Counted from the first letter of the stretch, positions 1 to 11,102 are shown. The stretch: DNA of 64,000 nucleotides from Pseudomonas sp. RSB 5.4 (GCF_037126175.1 NZ_CP146986.1:3624501-3688500), one strand, 5' to 3'. The notes: a model not told the origin generated them from the letters alone. Translations and numbers: made by a program.

Positions 1-44
1 TTGACTAGGCTATAAGTCATGAACTGTCAGCATCCGGAATCCCC

Positions 45-1745
45 ATGAATGACATCGCTCTGAGCGGTCTGGCCAAGCAATTGGTACAGGCCGAACTGCT
101 TACGGAAAAAAGCGCCCAGCAGGCCTGGCAACAGGCGCAGCGCAATCGGCTGTCGCTGGTCAGCTACCTGGTGCAGAACAAACTGGTGAAAAGCTCACAG
201 GTCGCCGAGATCGCTTCCGAGCATTTCGGCATGGCCTTCATGGACCTCAATTGCCTGGACAAGGAAACCCAGCCCAAAGGCCTGGTCAGTGAAAAACTGG
301 TGCGCCAGCATCACGCCCTGCCCTTGTGGCGGCGTGGCAACAAACTGTTCGTGGGCATTTCCGACCCGAGCAATCATCAGGCGATCAATGACATTCAGTT
401 CAGCACCGGGCTGAGCACCGAAGCCATTCTGGTGGAGGACGACAAGCTCACCGAGGCCATCGAGAAATTCTTCGACACCCACGCCAGCGGCCTCGAAGAA
501 ATGGCCGACGTCGATCTCGACGGCGTGGATGTCGAGTCCGTCGACGACAGCCGCCAGGACGCCATCGGCGGACTCGATGCCGATGACGCGCCGGTCGTGC
601 GTTTCGTGCACAAGATGCTGCTCGACGCGATCAAAAGTGGTTCGTCGGACCTGCACTTCGAACCCTACGAAAAAAACTTCCGGGTGCGCGTGCGTACCGA
701 CGGCATCCTGCGCGAGGTGGCCAAACCGCCGATCCAGTTGGCCGGGCGAATCGCCGCACGCCTGAAAGTCATGGCCAGCCTGGATATCTCGGAGCGACGC
801 AAACCCCAGGACGGGCGGATCAAGATGCGCCTGTCGAAGACCAAGTCCATCGACTTCCGGGTCAACACCCTGCCGACCCTGTGGGGCGAAAAAGTGGTGA
901 TCCGGATTCTCGATCCCTCCAGTGCGCAGATCGGCATCAATGCGTTGGGTTACGAGCCGGCGCAGAAAGACCTGTACATGGCAGCACTGAAGCAGCCGCA
1001 GGGCATGATTCTGGTGACCGGGCCTACCGGGTCGGGGAAAACCGTATCGCTGTACACCGGCCTGAATATTCTCAACACCGTCGACATCAACATTTCGACC
1101 GCCGAAGACCCGGTGGAAATCAACATGGAAGGCATCAACCAGGTCAACGTCAACCCCAAGCAAGGACTGGATTTTGCCCAGGCCCTGCGTTCGTTTCTGC
1201 GGCAGGACCCGGACGTGATCATGGTCGGCGAGATCCGCGACCTGGAAACCGCCGAAATCGCGATCAAGGCCGCGCAGACCGGCCACCTGGTGCTGTCCAC
1301 TCTGCACACCAACAGCGCCGCCGAAACCCTGACCCGCCTGCACAACATGGGCATTCCCGGGTTCAACATCGCCACCTCGGTGAGCCTGATCATCGCCCAG
1401 CGTCTGGCGCGCAAGCTGTGCAGCCACTGCAAGAAACCGATCGAGATCCCCCGCGAAACGCTGATCAAGGAAGGTTTCCCGCCGGAACAGATCGGCAGTT
1501 TCACGATCTATGAGCCGGTCGGTTGCGACCTCTGCAACGGCGGCTACAAGGGACGCGTGGGGATTTACGAAGTGGTGAAAAACACCCCTGACCTGCAACG
1601 GCTGATCATGGCCGAAGGCAATTCGCTGGAAATCGACAGCCAGATGCGTCGCGACGGCTTCGACGACCTGCGCACCTCGGGCCTGCACAAGGCCATGCAA
1701 GGCATCACCAGCCTGGAAGAAATCAACCGGGTCACCAAGGACTGA
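45..1745 (+). CDS. pilB: Type IV pilus extension ATPase PilB
   Basis: Hexameric cytoplasmic ATPase that powers pilus extension at the inner membrane. The 566 residues have an N-terminal MshEN-type region (about 1-150) and a GspE/PilB motor domain. Walker A GPTGSGKT is at residues 326-333, the Walker B region DPDVIMVGEIRD at 388-399, and the zinc tetracysteine is C459, C462, C494 and C497. All key residues are present and the length is normal. It opens a tight pilBCD operon (pilC starts 2 bases after the stop). Only 44 bases lie upstream in the window, too few to judge the promoter; the ribosome binding site is weak. Confidence 0.97.
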   Translation: MNDIALSGLAKQLVQAELLTEKSAQQAWQQAQRNRLSLVSYLVQNKLVKSSQVAEIASEHFGMAFMDLNCLDKETQPKGLVSEKLVRQHHALPLWRRGNKLFVGISDPSNHQAINDIQFSTGLSTEAILVEDDKLTEAIEKFFDTHASGLEEMADVDLDGVDVESVDDSRQDAIGGLDADDAPVVRFVHKMLLDAIKSGSSDLHFEPYEKNFRVRVRTDGILREVAKPPIQLAGRIAARLKVMASLDISERRKPQDGRIKMRLSKTKSIDFRVNTLPTLWGEKVVIRILDPSSAQIGINALGYEPAQKDLYMAALKQPQGMILVTGPTGSGKTVSLYTGLNILNTVDINISTAEDPVEINMEGINQVNVNPKQGLDFAQALRSFLRQDPDVIMVGEIRDLETAEIAIKAAQTGHLVLSTLHTNSAAETLTRLHNMGIPGFNIATSVSLIIAQRLARKLCSHCKKPIEIPRETLIKEGFPPEQIGSFTIYEPVGCDLCNGGYKGRVGIYEVVKNTPDLQRLIMAEGNSLEIDSQMRRDGFDDLRTSGLHKAMQGITSLEEINRVTKD

Positions 1746-1747
1746 AC

Positions 1748-2965
1748 ATGGCGGTCAAGGCAGCGAAAATCAGCATCTACGCCTGGGAAGGCACGGATCG
1801 CAAAGGCAGCAAGGTCACGGGCGAGTTGAGCGGGCAGAACCCCGCGCTGATCAAGGCTCAGCTGCGCAAACAAGGAATCAATCCAGGCAAGGTGCGCAAG
1901 AAGTCCACCTCCTTGCTCAGCCTCGGCAAACGCATCAAGGCCCAGGACATCGCCCTGTTCACGCGGCAGATGGCAACCATGATGAAGGCCGGCGTACCGC
2001 TGTTGCAGTCGTTCGACATTATTGGCGAAGGCTTCGATAACCCGGCGATGCGCAAACTGGTGGACGAGGTGAAGCAAGAGGTGGCCGCCGGCAACAGCTT
2101 CGCTGCGGCCCTGCGCAAGAAGCCGCAGTATTTCGATGAGTTGTATTGCAACCTGGTGGATGCCGGCGAGCAATCCGGTGCACTCGATACGTTGCTGGAA
2201 CGGGTCGCGACCTATAAGGAAAAAAGCGAAGCGCTCAAGGCCAAGATCAAGAAAGCCATGACCTATCCCGCCGCCGTGGTACTGGTGGCGATGGTGGTCA
2301 CGGGGATTTTGCTGGTGAAAGTGGTGCCGCAATTCCAGGCGGTATTCTCCGGTTTCGGTGCTGAACTGCCGGCCTTTACCCTGATGGTGATCAGCATCTC
2401 GGAGTTCATGCAGCAATGGTGGTGGATAGTGCTCGGCGCCCTGATTGCGGCGGTGTTCGGCATCCGTCATGCGCTGAAGAAATCCCAAGCCTTGCGCGAC
2501 CGCAAAGACACCTGGCTGCTGAAGCTGCCGCTGGTGGGCACGCTGATGTACAAATCGGCGGTGGCGCGATTCGCCCGCACCCTGTCGACCACCTTCGCCG
2601 CTGGCGTACCGCTGGTGGAAGCACTGGATTCGGTGGCCGGCGCCACCGGCAACGTGGTGTTCAAACGTGCCGTGCTGCGTATCCGCCAGGACGTCGCCAC
2701 CGGCATGCAGCTGAATTTTTCCATGCGCAACACCGGGGTCTTCCCCAACATGGCGGTGCAGATGACCGCCATCGGTGAGGAGTCGGGCGCACTGGATGAC
2801 ATGCTCGACAAGGTCGCCGGTTTTTATGAGGACGAAGTGGATAACATGGTCGACAACCTCACCAGCCTGATGGAGCCGTTCATCATGGTGGTGCTCGGGG
2901 TCATCGTCGGCGGGCTGGTCGTGGCCATGTACCTGCCGATTTTCCAACTCGGCTCAGCGATCTGA
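1748..2965 (+). CDS. pilC: Type IV pilus inner-membrane platform protein PilC
   Basis: Polytopic inner-membrane protein that couples the PilB/PilT motors to pilin polymerisation. The 405 residues contain two T2SSF (GspF) domains, roughly 70-195 and 275-397. Each is followed by a hydrophobic stretch, with a further membrane segment between them; the C-terminal one (MVVLGVIVGGLVVAMYLPIF) is clear. Length and start agree with the family. It lies between pilB and pilD with 1-2 base spacings, so it is co-transcribed and probably translationally coupled. Confidence 0.97.
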   Translation: MAVKAAKISIYAWEGTDRKGSKVTGELSGQNPALIKAQLRKQGINPGKVRKKSTSLLSLGKRIKAQDIALFTRQMATMMKAGVPLLQSFDIIGEGFDNPAMRKLVDEVKQEVAAGNSFAAALRKKPQYFDELYCNLVDAGEQSGALDTLLERVATYKEKSEALKAKIKKAMTYPAAVVLVAMVVTGILLVKVVPQFQAVFSGFGAELPAFTLMVISISEFMQQWWWIVLGALIAAVFGIRHALKKSQALRDRKDTWLLKLPLVGTLMYKSAVARFARTLSTTFAAGVPLVEALDSVAGATGNVVFKRAVLRIRQDVATGMQLNFSMRNTGVFPNMAVQMTAIGEESGALDDMLDKVAGFYEDEVDNMVDNLTSLMEPFIMVVLGVIVGGLVVAMYLPIFQLGSAI

Positions 2966-2966
2966 C

Positions 2967-3839
2967 ATGCCTATCGACGAACTCTTCAGTCTGTATCCGC
3001 TGGCCTTCGTACTCGCCGCCCTGCTGCTGGGGCTGGTGGTCGGCAGTTTTCTCAACGTGCTGGTCTGGCGTCTGCCGAAAATGCTCGAGCGCGATTGGCG
3101 CCAGCAGGCGCAGGACGTCCTTGGCCTGCCGAGCGAAACGCCGCTGCCGACCTACAACCTGATGCTGCCGCACTCCCAGTGCCCGCACTGCGGCCACCTG
3201 ATTCGGGCGTGGGAGAACATTCCACTGCTCAGCTACCTGCTGTTGCGCGGACGCTGTTCGGCGTGTGCCGCCCCCATCAGCAAACGTTATCCCCTGACCG
3301 AACTGGCCTGCGGCCTGCTCTCGGCATTCGTCGCCTGGCATCTGGGGTTCGGCTGGCCGGCCGGTCTGTTGATCGTCTTCACCTGGGGGCTGCTGGCGAT
3401 GAGCCTGATCGACACCGAACATCAACTGCTGCCCGATGTGCTGGTGTTGCCGTTGTTGTGGCTGGGGCTGATCGTCAACAGTTTCGGGCTGTTCGTCTCT
3501 CTATTCGCGGCGCTATGGGGCGCGGTGGCCGGTTACATGGCGCTGTGGTCAGTGTTCTGGCTGTTCAAGCTGCTGACCGGCAAGGACGGCATCGGCCACG
3601 GCGATTTCAAGCTGCTGGCGCTGCTCGGGGCCTGGGGTGGCTGGCAGATTCTGCCGCTGACGATCCTGCTGTCATCGCTGGTGGGGGCGATTGTCGGGGT
3701 GATTCTGTTGCGTCTGCGCGAGCAGAAAACCTCGACGCCGATCCCCTTCGGCCCGTATCTGGCAATTGCCGGCTGGATTGCCTTGCTCTGGGGTGGTCAA
3801 ATAACCGACTTCTATTGGCAGTTTGTCGGTTTGAAATGA
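2967..3839 (+). CDS. pilD: Prepilin peptidase / N-methyltransferase PilD
   Basis: Aspartyl membrane protease that removes leader peptides of type IV prepilins and type II pseudopilins and methylates the new N-terminus. The 290 residues show the cytoplasmic zinc tetracysteine C72, C75, C97 and C100. The catalytic aspartates are D149 (SLIDTEH) and D213 (GHGDFK), and there are about eight membrane helices. It would process the minor pilins encoded at 21-27 kb. Its stop overlaps the coaE start by four bases (ATGA). Confidence 0.97.
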   Translation: MPIDELFSLYPLAFVLAALLLGLVVGSFLNVLVWRLPKMLERDWRQQAQDVLGLPSETPLPTYNLMLPHSQCPHCGHLIRAWENIPLLSYLLLRGRCSACAAPISKRYPLTELACGLLSAFVAWHLGFGWPAGLLIVFTWGLLAMSLIDTEHQLLPDVLVLPLLWLGLIVNSFGLFVSLFAALWGAVAGYMALWSVFWLFKLLTGKDGIGHGDFKLLALLGAWGGWQILPLTILLSSLVGAIVGVILLRLREQKTSTPIPFGPYLAIAGWIALLWGGQITDFYWQFVGLK

Positions 3840-4459
3840 ATACCCCTGTGGAAAAACCCTGGATTCTCGGCCTGACCGGCGGCATCGGCAGCGGTAAAAG
3901 CGCCGCGGCCCAGCACTTCATCGATCTCGGAATCCATGTGGTCGACGCCGACCATGCGGCGCGCTGGGTGGTCGAACCGGGACGTCCGGCACTGGCAAAG
4001 ATTGCCGAGCACTTCGGCGCGGATGTGTTGCAGGCTGACGGCACGCTGAACCGCGCCGCCCTGCGCCAGCTGATCTTTGAAGTGCCGGAGGAACGCCGCT
4101 GGCTCGAAGCCCTGCTGCATCCATTGATCGCCGAGGAAATCGCTCACCATCTGGCGCTGGCAAAATCGCCTTATGCGATTCTGGTGTCGCCGCTGCTGAT
4201 CGAATCCGGGCAATACGCGATGACCCAGCGCATTCTGGTGATCGACGCCCCGCAACAACTGCAGATCGAACGCACCTTGCAGCGTGATCAGACCAGCGAA
4301 CAGCAGGTCCAGGCGATCCTCAAGGCCCAGTCGAGCCGCGAAGACCGCGTGAGCCGTGCCGACGATGTGGTGGTCAACGACCGCGACCTCGCCTGGCTGC
4401 ACAGCGAAGTCGAGCGCCTGCATCACTTTTACCTGACTTTATCCGGAGGCCAGTCATGA
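3836..4459 (+). CDS. coaE: Dephospho-CoA kinase CoaE
   Basis: Catalyses the last step of coenzyme A synthesis, ATP-dependent phosphorylation of dephospho-CoA. The 207 residues begin with a P-loop at 12-22 ([11 protein letters not shown]), followed by the family's VDAD motif near residue 38 and HPLI near residue 100. I chose the ATG that overlaps the pilD stop; the reading frame stays open far upstream inside pilD, but that part has no CoaE similarity. The four-base overlaps with pilD and yacG indicate one operon, an arrangement common in pseudomonads. Confidence 0.95.
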   Translation: MNTPVEKPWILGLTGGIGSGKSAAAQHFIDLGIHVVDADHAARWVVEPGRPALAKIAEHFGADVLQADGTLNRAALRQLIFEVPEERRWLEALLHPLIAEEIAHHLALAKSPYAILVSPLLIESGQYAMTQRILVIDAPQQLQIERTLQRDQTSEQQVQAILKAQSSREDRVSRADDVVVNDRDLAWLHSEVERLHHFYLTLSGGQS

Positions 4460-4653
4460 GCCCTACAACCGTCGAATGCCCAACCTGCGGCGCCCCCGTG
4501 GAATTCACCCCCGAGAACAAATTCCGCCCGTTCTGCTCCGATCGCTGCAAGCTGATCGACCTCGGCGCCTGGGCGTCCGAAGAGCACAAAATTCCGGTCG
4601 CCCCGGATGCCGAAGACGAAATGTTCTCCGGCGATTTCGACCCGCGTCACTGA
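4456..4653 (+). CDS. yacG: DNA gyrase inhibitor YacG, zinc protein
   Basis: Small zinc-binding protein; in E. coli the family binds GyrB and blocks DNA binding by gyrase. The 65 residues carry C8-x2-C11 and C27-x3-C31, the expected zinc ligands, and an acidic tail ([15 protein letters not shown]). A good ribosome binding site (GGAGG) lies within the end of coaE. Its stop is two bases from the end of a convergent gene, so no terminator separates them. Confidence 0.93.
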   Translation: MSPTTVECPTCGAPVEFTPENKFRPFCSDRCKLIDLGAWASEEHKIPVAPDAEDEMFSGDFDPRH

Positions 4654-4655
4654 GA

Positions 4656-4871
4656 TCAGGGCCGCATGAAGCCGTAGTCCTGATCGTCGTCGAGGTTTTC
4701 CGCGAGAAAGCGCAACTCGTCGGCCAGGTCTTCGGCGTTGCGCACCGTCTTGCTCTGTTGCACCACCGCGCTGAGCAAGGCGCGCAAACTCAGGCCCGGA
4801 TCGAAGCCCACCTCCAGCGCCATATCCAGACTCTGCCGTGTCTCCTGCCTCGCCCACTCGTAAACACTCAT
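4656..4871 (-). CDS. Conserved hypothetical protein, 71 residues
   Basis: Short acidic helical protein starting MSVYEWARQETRQ. It has no signal peptide, membrane segment or cysteine motif, and I do not recognise a function. The frame fits a start 65 bases from the stop of the upstream membrane-protein gene on the same strand, and coding bias resembles the neighbours. The 3' end lies two bases from the yacG stop. A similar small gene sits at this place in other pseudomonads as I recall, which supports it as real. Confidence 0.75.
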   Translation of the reverse strand: MSVYEWARQETRQSLDMALEVGFDPGLSLRALLSAVVQQSKTVRNAEDLADELRFLAENLDDDQDYGFMRP

Positions 4872-4936
4872 GCCGCTGCTCCTGAAGGAATTTGGCCGAG
4901 CATGAAATGCCGTGCGGGTGGCGGGTTTGATGTGGA

Positions 4937-5626
4937 TCAAGACTTGGGGTCGTCGTCCTTCCAGGGCGCCGAAAGGTAGCGGGTGCGGTTGAAGGTTTCC
5001 AGCCACTCGGGACTGAACACCACCAGCGCGCTGATCACCATGCCGTTGATAAAGGCTTCGGGGAAAATCAGCAGCCACAGGTAGCCGATGAAGTCTTCCA
5101 GCCATTCCGGCATGGCGAACAGACCGTCGTACCACAGCAGGCCCAGGCTCAATGTCAGGCACAGCAACGCCGACAACGCCGCCGCAAAGAACCCGGAACA
5201 GAAGATGTACACAAACGGATTACGCGGCTGGGCACGCTCGACGATGATCGCCACGCACTCGGTGATCAACACCGGCAATAGGATCAGTAATGTACCGTTG
5301 ACCCCGACCGCCGCCAGATCCTGGCGCCCGAGCAACACCAGCCCCAACTGCGCCACCAGCCCGCCGATGATCGCCAGCGGCCAGTCGAGCAGCAACGTCA
5401 CGGCGGTCATGCCGATAAAGTGATAAGAAACCCCGGTGTCGAAATCCCTGCGCACCATCCACAGCAAAAACAAGGCGAACACCGTGCCGAACAGCAGATG
5501 CTGGCGGCGACTGTCAGTGAACAACTCGACCCACGGCGCACGACAGATCGCCCAGGCCAGCACCGGCAAGTAAATCAGCCAGCCAAGTGTCAGGCTTGTC
5601 GAAGACAGCAGTTCTGCACCGATCAT
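4937..5626 (-). CDS. CbiM-like energy-coupling factor permease family membrane protein
   Basis: A 229-residue polytopic inner-membrane protein with about six hydrophobic segments. The pattern (HFIGMT near residue 70, then hydrophobic helices and a cytoplasmic C-terminus) resembles the CbiM family of metal/vitamin ECF transporter substrate components. No ATPase (EcfA) or EcfT partner gene is next to it, so transport function is uncertain; solitary members are common in Pseudomonas. The cytoplasmic tail is charged (APWKDDDPKS). Confidence 0.7.
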   Translation of the reverse strand: MIGAELLSSTSLTLGWLIYLPVLAWAICRAPWVELFTDSRRQHLLFGTVFALFLLWMVRRDFDTGVSYHFIGMTAVTLLLDWPLAIIGGLVAQLGLVLLGRQDLAAVGVNGTLLILLPVLITECVAIIVERAQPRNPFVYIFCSGFFAAALSALLCLTLSLGLLWYDGLFAMPEWLEDFIGYLWLLIFPEAFINGMVISALVVFSPEWLETFNRTRYLSAPWKDDDPKS

Positions 5627-5744
5627 GAATCCCTTACCTTCTCCATGGGTTTGATTCTCTTATCGGAGTCTACACCGCCCTCTTCCAGGCATCAGCCGAT
5701 GCAAAGCTTTCTGCTTGTCGCATTTGAACGCTAAGCTTGGGCCT

Positions 5745-6371
5745 ATGGATGACTCAGATTACTTACGCCTGCTGACCATTGCGGCCGAGCAAGCCAACGC
5801 GTTCCTGTCCAATGCCCGCAAATGGGAGCGTGAGCGTTGGGTCTGCCAGCGCCTGCTGCAAGGCTTGAACATCCCTTACCGCGCCGATGAGTTCGCCCCT
5901 GCCGGCGAACCGCCGGACGTGCTGTTTCGCGATGCCAATTTCGAAGTGTTCTTCGTTCTCGATGAAGGCCGCCGACTCAACGACGAATGGCGCGATGAAC
6001 TGCAACGCCGCCGCAGTGCTTTTTCCCTCAGCCAACTGGTGCGCCGTGAAGCCAAGCCACGGCGGATCCCGGCCAATGAGTTCTTGCTGCGACTGGCGCC
6101 GACCTTGCGCAAAAAAGCGCACAACTACAAAGAACGCGGTATGGATCTGGGTGAACTGGACATCATTGCCTTCGCCAGCCTCAAGCGCGAGGTGCTGGAC
6201 CTCAACAGCCATTTTCCACCGCCGACCGAGTATCTGCGTCAGGGTTGGCGCTCGCTGTCGCTGGTCGGCCCGACCTTCGCCCGAGTGCTGTTCGCCCATC
6301 CCGATGCGCCGGACTTTCTGCGCAGCAACCTCGGTCGCAGCATCGTCTTCGATGTCGGGATCAGCCTGTGA
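5745..6371 (+). CDS. DUF1780 family protein
   Basis: A 208-residue soluble protein beginning MDDSDYLRLLTIAAEQ, of the DUF1780 family found next to a MOSC gene in pseudomonads. No enzymatic motif is visible to me; the acidic patch DVLFRDANFEVFFVLDEGRR (about residues 58-77) recalls nuclease-like folds but is not proof. I used the ATG at 5745; an upstream TTG would add ten residues of no evident conservation. The stop overlaps the next gene by four bases (GTGA), so the two are coupled. Confidence 0.8.
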   Translation: MDDSDYLRLLTIAAEQANAFLSNARKWERERWVCQRLLQGLNIPYRADEFAPAGEPPDVLFRDANFEVFFVLDEGRRLNDEWRDELQRRRSAFSLSQLVRREAKPRRIPANEFLLRLAPTLRKKAHNYKERGMDLGELDIIAFASLKREVLDLNSHFPPPTEYLRQGWRSLSLVGPTFARVLFAHPDAPDFLRSNLGRSIVFDVGISL

Positions 6372-6895
6372 CGCCGCTGCAGCAGTTGATTGCCGACGTC
6401 CCGCAGACTGGCCGCGTACGCTGGATCGGCGTGCGCCCCGAGTCTCGCGGGCCGATGATCGAGCTCGACGCCGTCGAGGCACGGCTCGAAGCCGGATTGA
6501 CCGGTGACCACGCCCGCCCCGGCGTGCGCAATGCGCGGCAAGTGACGTTGATTCAGTTCGAACACCTGGCGGTCATCAGCGCGTTAATGGGCCGGCCTGA
6601 AGATCAACCCGTGAGGCCTGAAGACCTGCGGCGCAATCTGGTCATCAGCGGTATCAATCTGTTTAGTCTCAAGGGTCGGCGCTTTCGCATCGGTCAGGCA
6701 ATATTCGAGACCACCGGCTGGTGTCAGCCCTGCGCGCGCCTGCAAAACAACCTTGGCCCCGGCACCTTTCAAGCGGTGCGCGGGCATGGCGGAATTACCG
6801 CGCGGGTGTTACAAAGCGGGATCATTCGCCTCGACGACGGTGTTTCTGTCGAACCGGTTCCGGCCAGTGGCTATGCTGCATTCAACCCGGGTTAA
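6368..6895 (+). CDS. MOSC domain-containing protein
   Basis: A 175-residue protein with the MOSC (molybdenum cofactor sulfurase C-terminal) fold. Family members bind sulfur or Moco and include YiiM/YuaD-type proteins. The conserved cysteine is in the motif GWCQPCARL around residue 120, and basic residues precede it. The GTG start overlaps the DUF1780 stop; the frame is open further upstream but the overlap argues for this start. The substrate is unknown. Confidence 0.8.
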   Translation: MTPLQQLIADVPQTGRVRWIGVRPESRGPMIELDAVEARLEAGLTGDHARPGVRNARQVTLIQFEHLAVISALMGRPEDQPVRPEDLRRNLVISGINLFSLKGRRFRIGQAIFETTGWCQPCARLQNNLGPGTFQAVRGHGGITARVLQSGIIRLDDGVSVEPVPASGYAAFNPG

Positions 6896-6946
6896 AAACC
6901 GCTGTAGCTTCCCCACCTTCAGCAACGTCTACCTGACGAGGCCTTT

Positions 6947-7120
6947 ATGACCAGCCGCCTGAACCCCGAAGACCAGAAGCATGTCGAAGAGTACCTGCAG
7001 TTGTCCCAACACCGTGTCGAGCGCCGGCCTTTCCGGCCGTGGATGCTCCTGGTGCTGGTACTGGCAGTGACCATTGGTCTGGGCTTGCTGAGCCGATTAA
7101 TCAGTTACCTGACGCTATGA
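6947..7120 (+). CDS. DUF3094 small membrane protein, 57 residues
   Basis: Microprotein with a charged N-terminal half (MTSRLNPEDQKHVEEYLQ) and one transmembrane helix at about residues 31-53, followed by a four-residue tail. This layout matches the DUF3094 family of Pseudomonas. It is followed 63 bases later by the NADH dehydrogenase gene on the same strand. Role unknown; a membrane anchor or accessory role for a peripheral partner is only an inference. Confidence 0.8.
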   Translation: MTSRLNPEDQKHVEEYLQLSQHRVERRPFRPWMLLVLVLAVTIGLGLLSRLISYLTL

Positions 7121-7183
7121 GCTGCCTCGCGCTCGCTCGGGTAACCGCACCGATTTCCTTTAAAAACCTTGCGAGTTATCCCT

Positions 7184-8482
7184 ATGTCCCATCGTATTGT
7201 TATTGTCGGCGGCGGCGCCGGCGGTCTGGAGCTGGCTACCCGTCTGGGTAAGACTCTGGGCAAGCGCGGCACGGCCAGTGTGATGCTGGTCGACGCGAAC
7301 CTCACGCACATCTGGAAACCACTGCTGCACGAAGTGGCCGCCGGATCGCTGAACTCTTCCGAAGACGAACTCAACTATGTTGCCCAGGCGAAATGGAACC
7401 ACTTCGAGTTCCAGCTGGGGCGCATGAGCGGGCTTGATCGCGCGCAGAAGAAAATCCAGCTGGCGGCCACCTACGACGAGAACGGCGTGGAACTGGTACC
7501 GGCTCGTGAAGTGGCCTACGACTCGCTGGTGATCAGTGTCGGCAGCACCACCAACGACTTCGGTACCCAGGGCGCGGCGCAGCACTGCCTGTTCCTCGAC
7601 ACTCGTAAACAGGCCGAGCGTTTTCACCAGCAACTGCTCAACCACTATCTGCGCGCGCATGCCGGGCAGACCGATGTGATCGAGCAGATCAGTGTGGCGA
7701 TCGTCGGGGCCGGCGCCACGGGCGTCGAGCTGGCGGCAGAACTGCACAATGCCGCACACGAACTGGCGGCATACGGTCTGGACCGGATCAAACCGGAAAA
7801 CATGCACATCACCCTGATCGAAGCCGGCCCACGGGTGTTGCCAGCCCTGCCGGAGCGCATCAGCAGCCCGGTGCACAAGACCCTGGAGAAACTCGGGGTC
7901 AATGTGATGACCAACGCTTCGGTCAGCGAAGTGACCGCCGACAGCCTGATCACCGCCGATGGCAACGTGATCAAGGCCAGCCTGAAAGTCTGGGCCGCCG
8001 GGATTCGCGCGCCGGGTTTCCTCAAGGACATCGACGGTCTGGAAACCAACCGTATCAATCAGCTGCAAGTGCTGCCGACGTTGCAGACCACCCGCGACGA
8101 AAACATTTTCGCCTTCGGTGACTGCGCCGCGTGCCCGCAACCGGGTTCGGATCGCAACGTGCCACCGCGTGCGCAAGCCGCGCACCAACAAGCTTCGTTA
8201 CTGGCCAAGTCGCTCAAGCTGCGCATCGAAGGCAAGACCCTGCCGGAGTACAAATACACCGACTACGGCTCGCTGATTTCGCTGTCGCGTTTTTCCGCTG
8301 TGGGTAACTTGATGGGTAACCTGACGGGCAGTGTGATGCTGGAGGGCTGGCTGGCGCGGATGTTCTACGTGTCGCTGTACCGCATGCACCAGATGGCGCT
8401 GTACGGGCCGTTCCGCACGGCGATGCTGATGCTGGGCAGCAAGATCGGTCGCGGCACCGAGCCGCGCTTGAAACTGCATTGA
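7184..8482 (+). CDS. ndh: Type II NADH:quinone oxidoreductase (Ndh)
   Basis: Single-subunit non-proton-pumping NADH dehydrogenase of the respiratory chain, peripheral on the inner membrane. The 432 residues contain an FAD dinucleotide motif GGGAGG at 9-14 and a second, NAD-binding motif (VAIVGAGATGVELAAEL) near 170-186. The AFGDCAACP motif that contacts FAD is near 310. The C-terminal region is amphipathic with little hydrophobic span, as usual. I chose the ATG giving MSHRIVIVGGG; an in-frame codon 15 bases upstream adds nothing conserved. Confidence 0.93.
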   Translation: MSHRIVIVGGGAGGLELATRLGKTLGKRGTASVMLVDANLTHIWKPLLHEVAAGSLNSSEDELNYVAQAKWNHFEFQLGRMSGLDRAQKKIQLAATYDENGVELVPAREVAYDSLVISVGSTTNDFGTQGAAQHCLFLDTRKQAERFHQQLLNHYLRAHAGQTDVIEQISVAIVGAGATGVELAAELHNAAHELAAYGLDRIKPENMHITLIEAGPRVLPALPERISSPVHKTLEKLGVNVMTNASVSEVTADSLITADGNVIKASLKVWAAGIRAPGFLKDIDGLETNRINQLQVLPTLQTTRDENIFAFGDCAACPQPGSDRNVPPRAQAAHQQASLLAKSLKLRIEGKTLPEYKYTDYGSLISLSRFSAVGNLMGNLTGSVMLEGWLARMFYVSLYRMHQMALYGPFRTAMLMLGSKIGRGTEPRLKLH

Positions 8483-8491
8483 TCTAAAACG

Positions 8492-8578
8492 GTGGGAGCG
8501 GGCTTGCTCGCGAAGAGGTCGTGTCATTCAACATTCATGTCGACTGATACACCGCTTTCGCGAGCAAGCCCGCTCCCA
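8492..8578. repeat. REP doublet (REPIN-like inverted repeat)
   Basis: Two inverted copies of GGGAGCGGGCTTGCTCGC-type sequence flank a spacer of about 40 bases. It lies between the convergent ends of ndh and the chemoreceptor gene. Such doublets form stable hairpins and are mobilised in trans by RAYT transposases; none is in this window. Confidence 0.9.
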
Positions 8579-8623
8579 AATTGTTTTGCGCAGCTCACAA
8601 ATCCAGCAATCGATCTCTGTTCA

Positions 8624-10487
<1,864 letters not shown>

Positions 10488-10489
10488 GT

Positions 10490-10520
10490 AAAAAAAAGGC
10501 GACCTTTCAAAGATCGCCTT
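10490..10520 (-). terminator. Internal terminator between tRNA-Lys and distal tRNA-Pro
   Basis: Minus-strand stem AAGGCGA/TCGCCTT extended by CTTT/AAAG, followed by a T run that ends just before the distal tRNA-Pro. Its form is that of a rho-independent terminator, so only part of the transcripts should reach the second tRNA-Pro. Confidence 0.75.
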
Positions 10521-10584
10521 CTTCGATCAGCGCTTTTGGCCTCTGATCTTAAGATTCGATCCCAGCGCTAACTGGTTTCAAAAA

Positions 10585-10660
10585 TGGTGGGTCGTGTGGG
10601 ATTCGAACCTACGACCAATTGGTTAAAAGCCAACTGCTCTACCAACTGAGCTAACGACCC
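10585..10660 (-). tRNA. tRNA-Lys (TTT)
   Basis: A 76-base tRNA with acceptor GGGTCGT pairing with ACGACCC, anticodon loop CTTTTAA (anticodon TTT), a normal T-arm and an encoded CCA. Third gene in the operon Asn-Pro-Lys-Pro. Confidence 0.96.
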
Positions 10661-10665
10661 AAAAA

Positions 10666-10742
10666 TGGTCGGGGTAAGGGGATTCGAACTCCTGACATCC
10701 TGCTCCCAAAGCAGGCGCGCTACCGGACTGCGCTATACCCCG
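10666..10742 (-). tRNA. tRNA-Pro (TGG), proximal copy
   Basis: A 77-base tRNA identical to the copy at 10411-10487, with anticodon TGG and encoded CCA. It is separated by 5 bases from tRNA-Lys and 9 bases from tRNA-Asn, so it must be released by processing of a common precursor. Confidence 0.96.
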
Positions 10743-10751
10743 GCTTGAAAT

Positions 10752-10827
10752 TGGCTCCGTGACCAGGACTCGAACCTGGGACCCAATGATTAACAGTCAT
10801 TTGCTCTACCGACTGAGCTATCACGGA
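10752..10827 (-). tRNA. tRNA-Asn (GTT)
   Basis: A 76-base tRNA, first gene of the operon. Acceptor TCCGTGA pairs with TCACGGA, the anticodon loop is CTGTTAA (anticodon GTT), and CCA is encoded. Confidence 0.96.
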
Positions 10828-10913
10828 ACTACATATTTCAATTTACAACAGTGAAACTTGAAGCTTCTCGACATCGTTTTCGCATCGCTGCGTTCGTGTG
10901 TCTGAGGCGCGCT

Positions 10914-10941
10914 ATTCTACAACCTAGAACACCTCTGTCAA
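10914..10941 (-). promoter_or_regulatory. Sigma70 promoter of the tRNA operon
   Basis: On the minus strand: -35 TTGACA, 16-base spacer, -10 TAGAAT, followed by a GC-rich discriminator (AGCGCGCC). That discriminator is the usual mark of stringently controlled stable-RNA promoters. The site is about 87 bases upstream of tRNA-Asn. Between it and clpB's terminator I see only AT-rich sequence. Confidence 0.8.
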
Positions 10942-11073
10942 CCCCCTAAATTGCTTTCAAGTTAATGATTTGCAACTTATTTCAGTTTTCAACCCAGTGG
11001 GTTGAAACGCTGCCGGTGACTGACTGCGGGGCGCACTTTACAAGCCTTTTCCTTAGAGTTCAACAGCCTAACG

Positions 11074-11102
11074 AAAAAAAGGCCTCGCAAAGCGAGGCCT
11101 TC
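11074..11102 (-). terminator. Terminator of clpB
   Basis: Minus-strand stem AAGGCCTCGC/GCGAGGCCTT with a three-base loop followed by seven T, 23 bases after the clpB stop. Confidence 0.88.

Noticed and set aside
195..1700. Long open frame antisense to pilB (about 500 codons)
   Set aside because: It mirrors the codon pattern of pilB in high-GC DNA, has a His/Gln/Val-rich unnatural composition and no domain.
10585..10827. tRNA-linked genomic island
   Set aside because: No integrase and no direct repeat of a tRNA end nearby; flanks are core genes.
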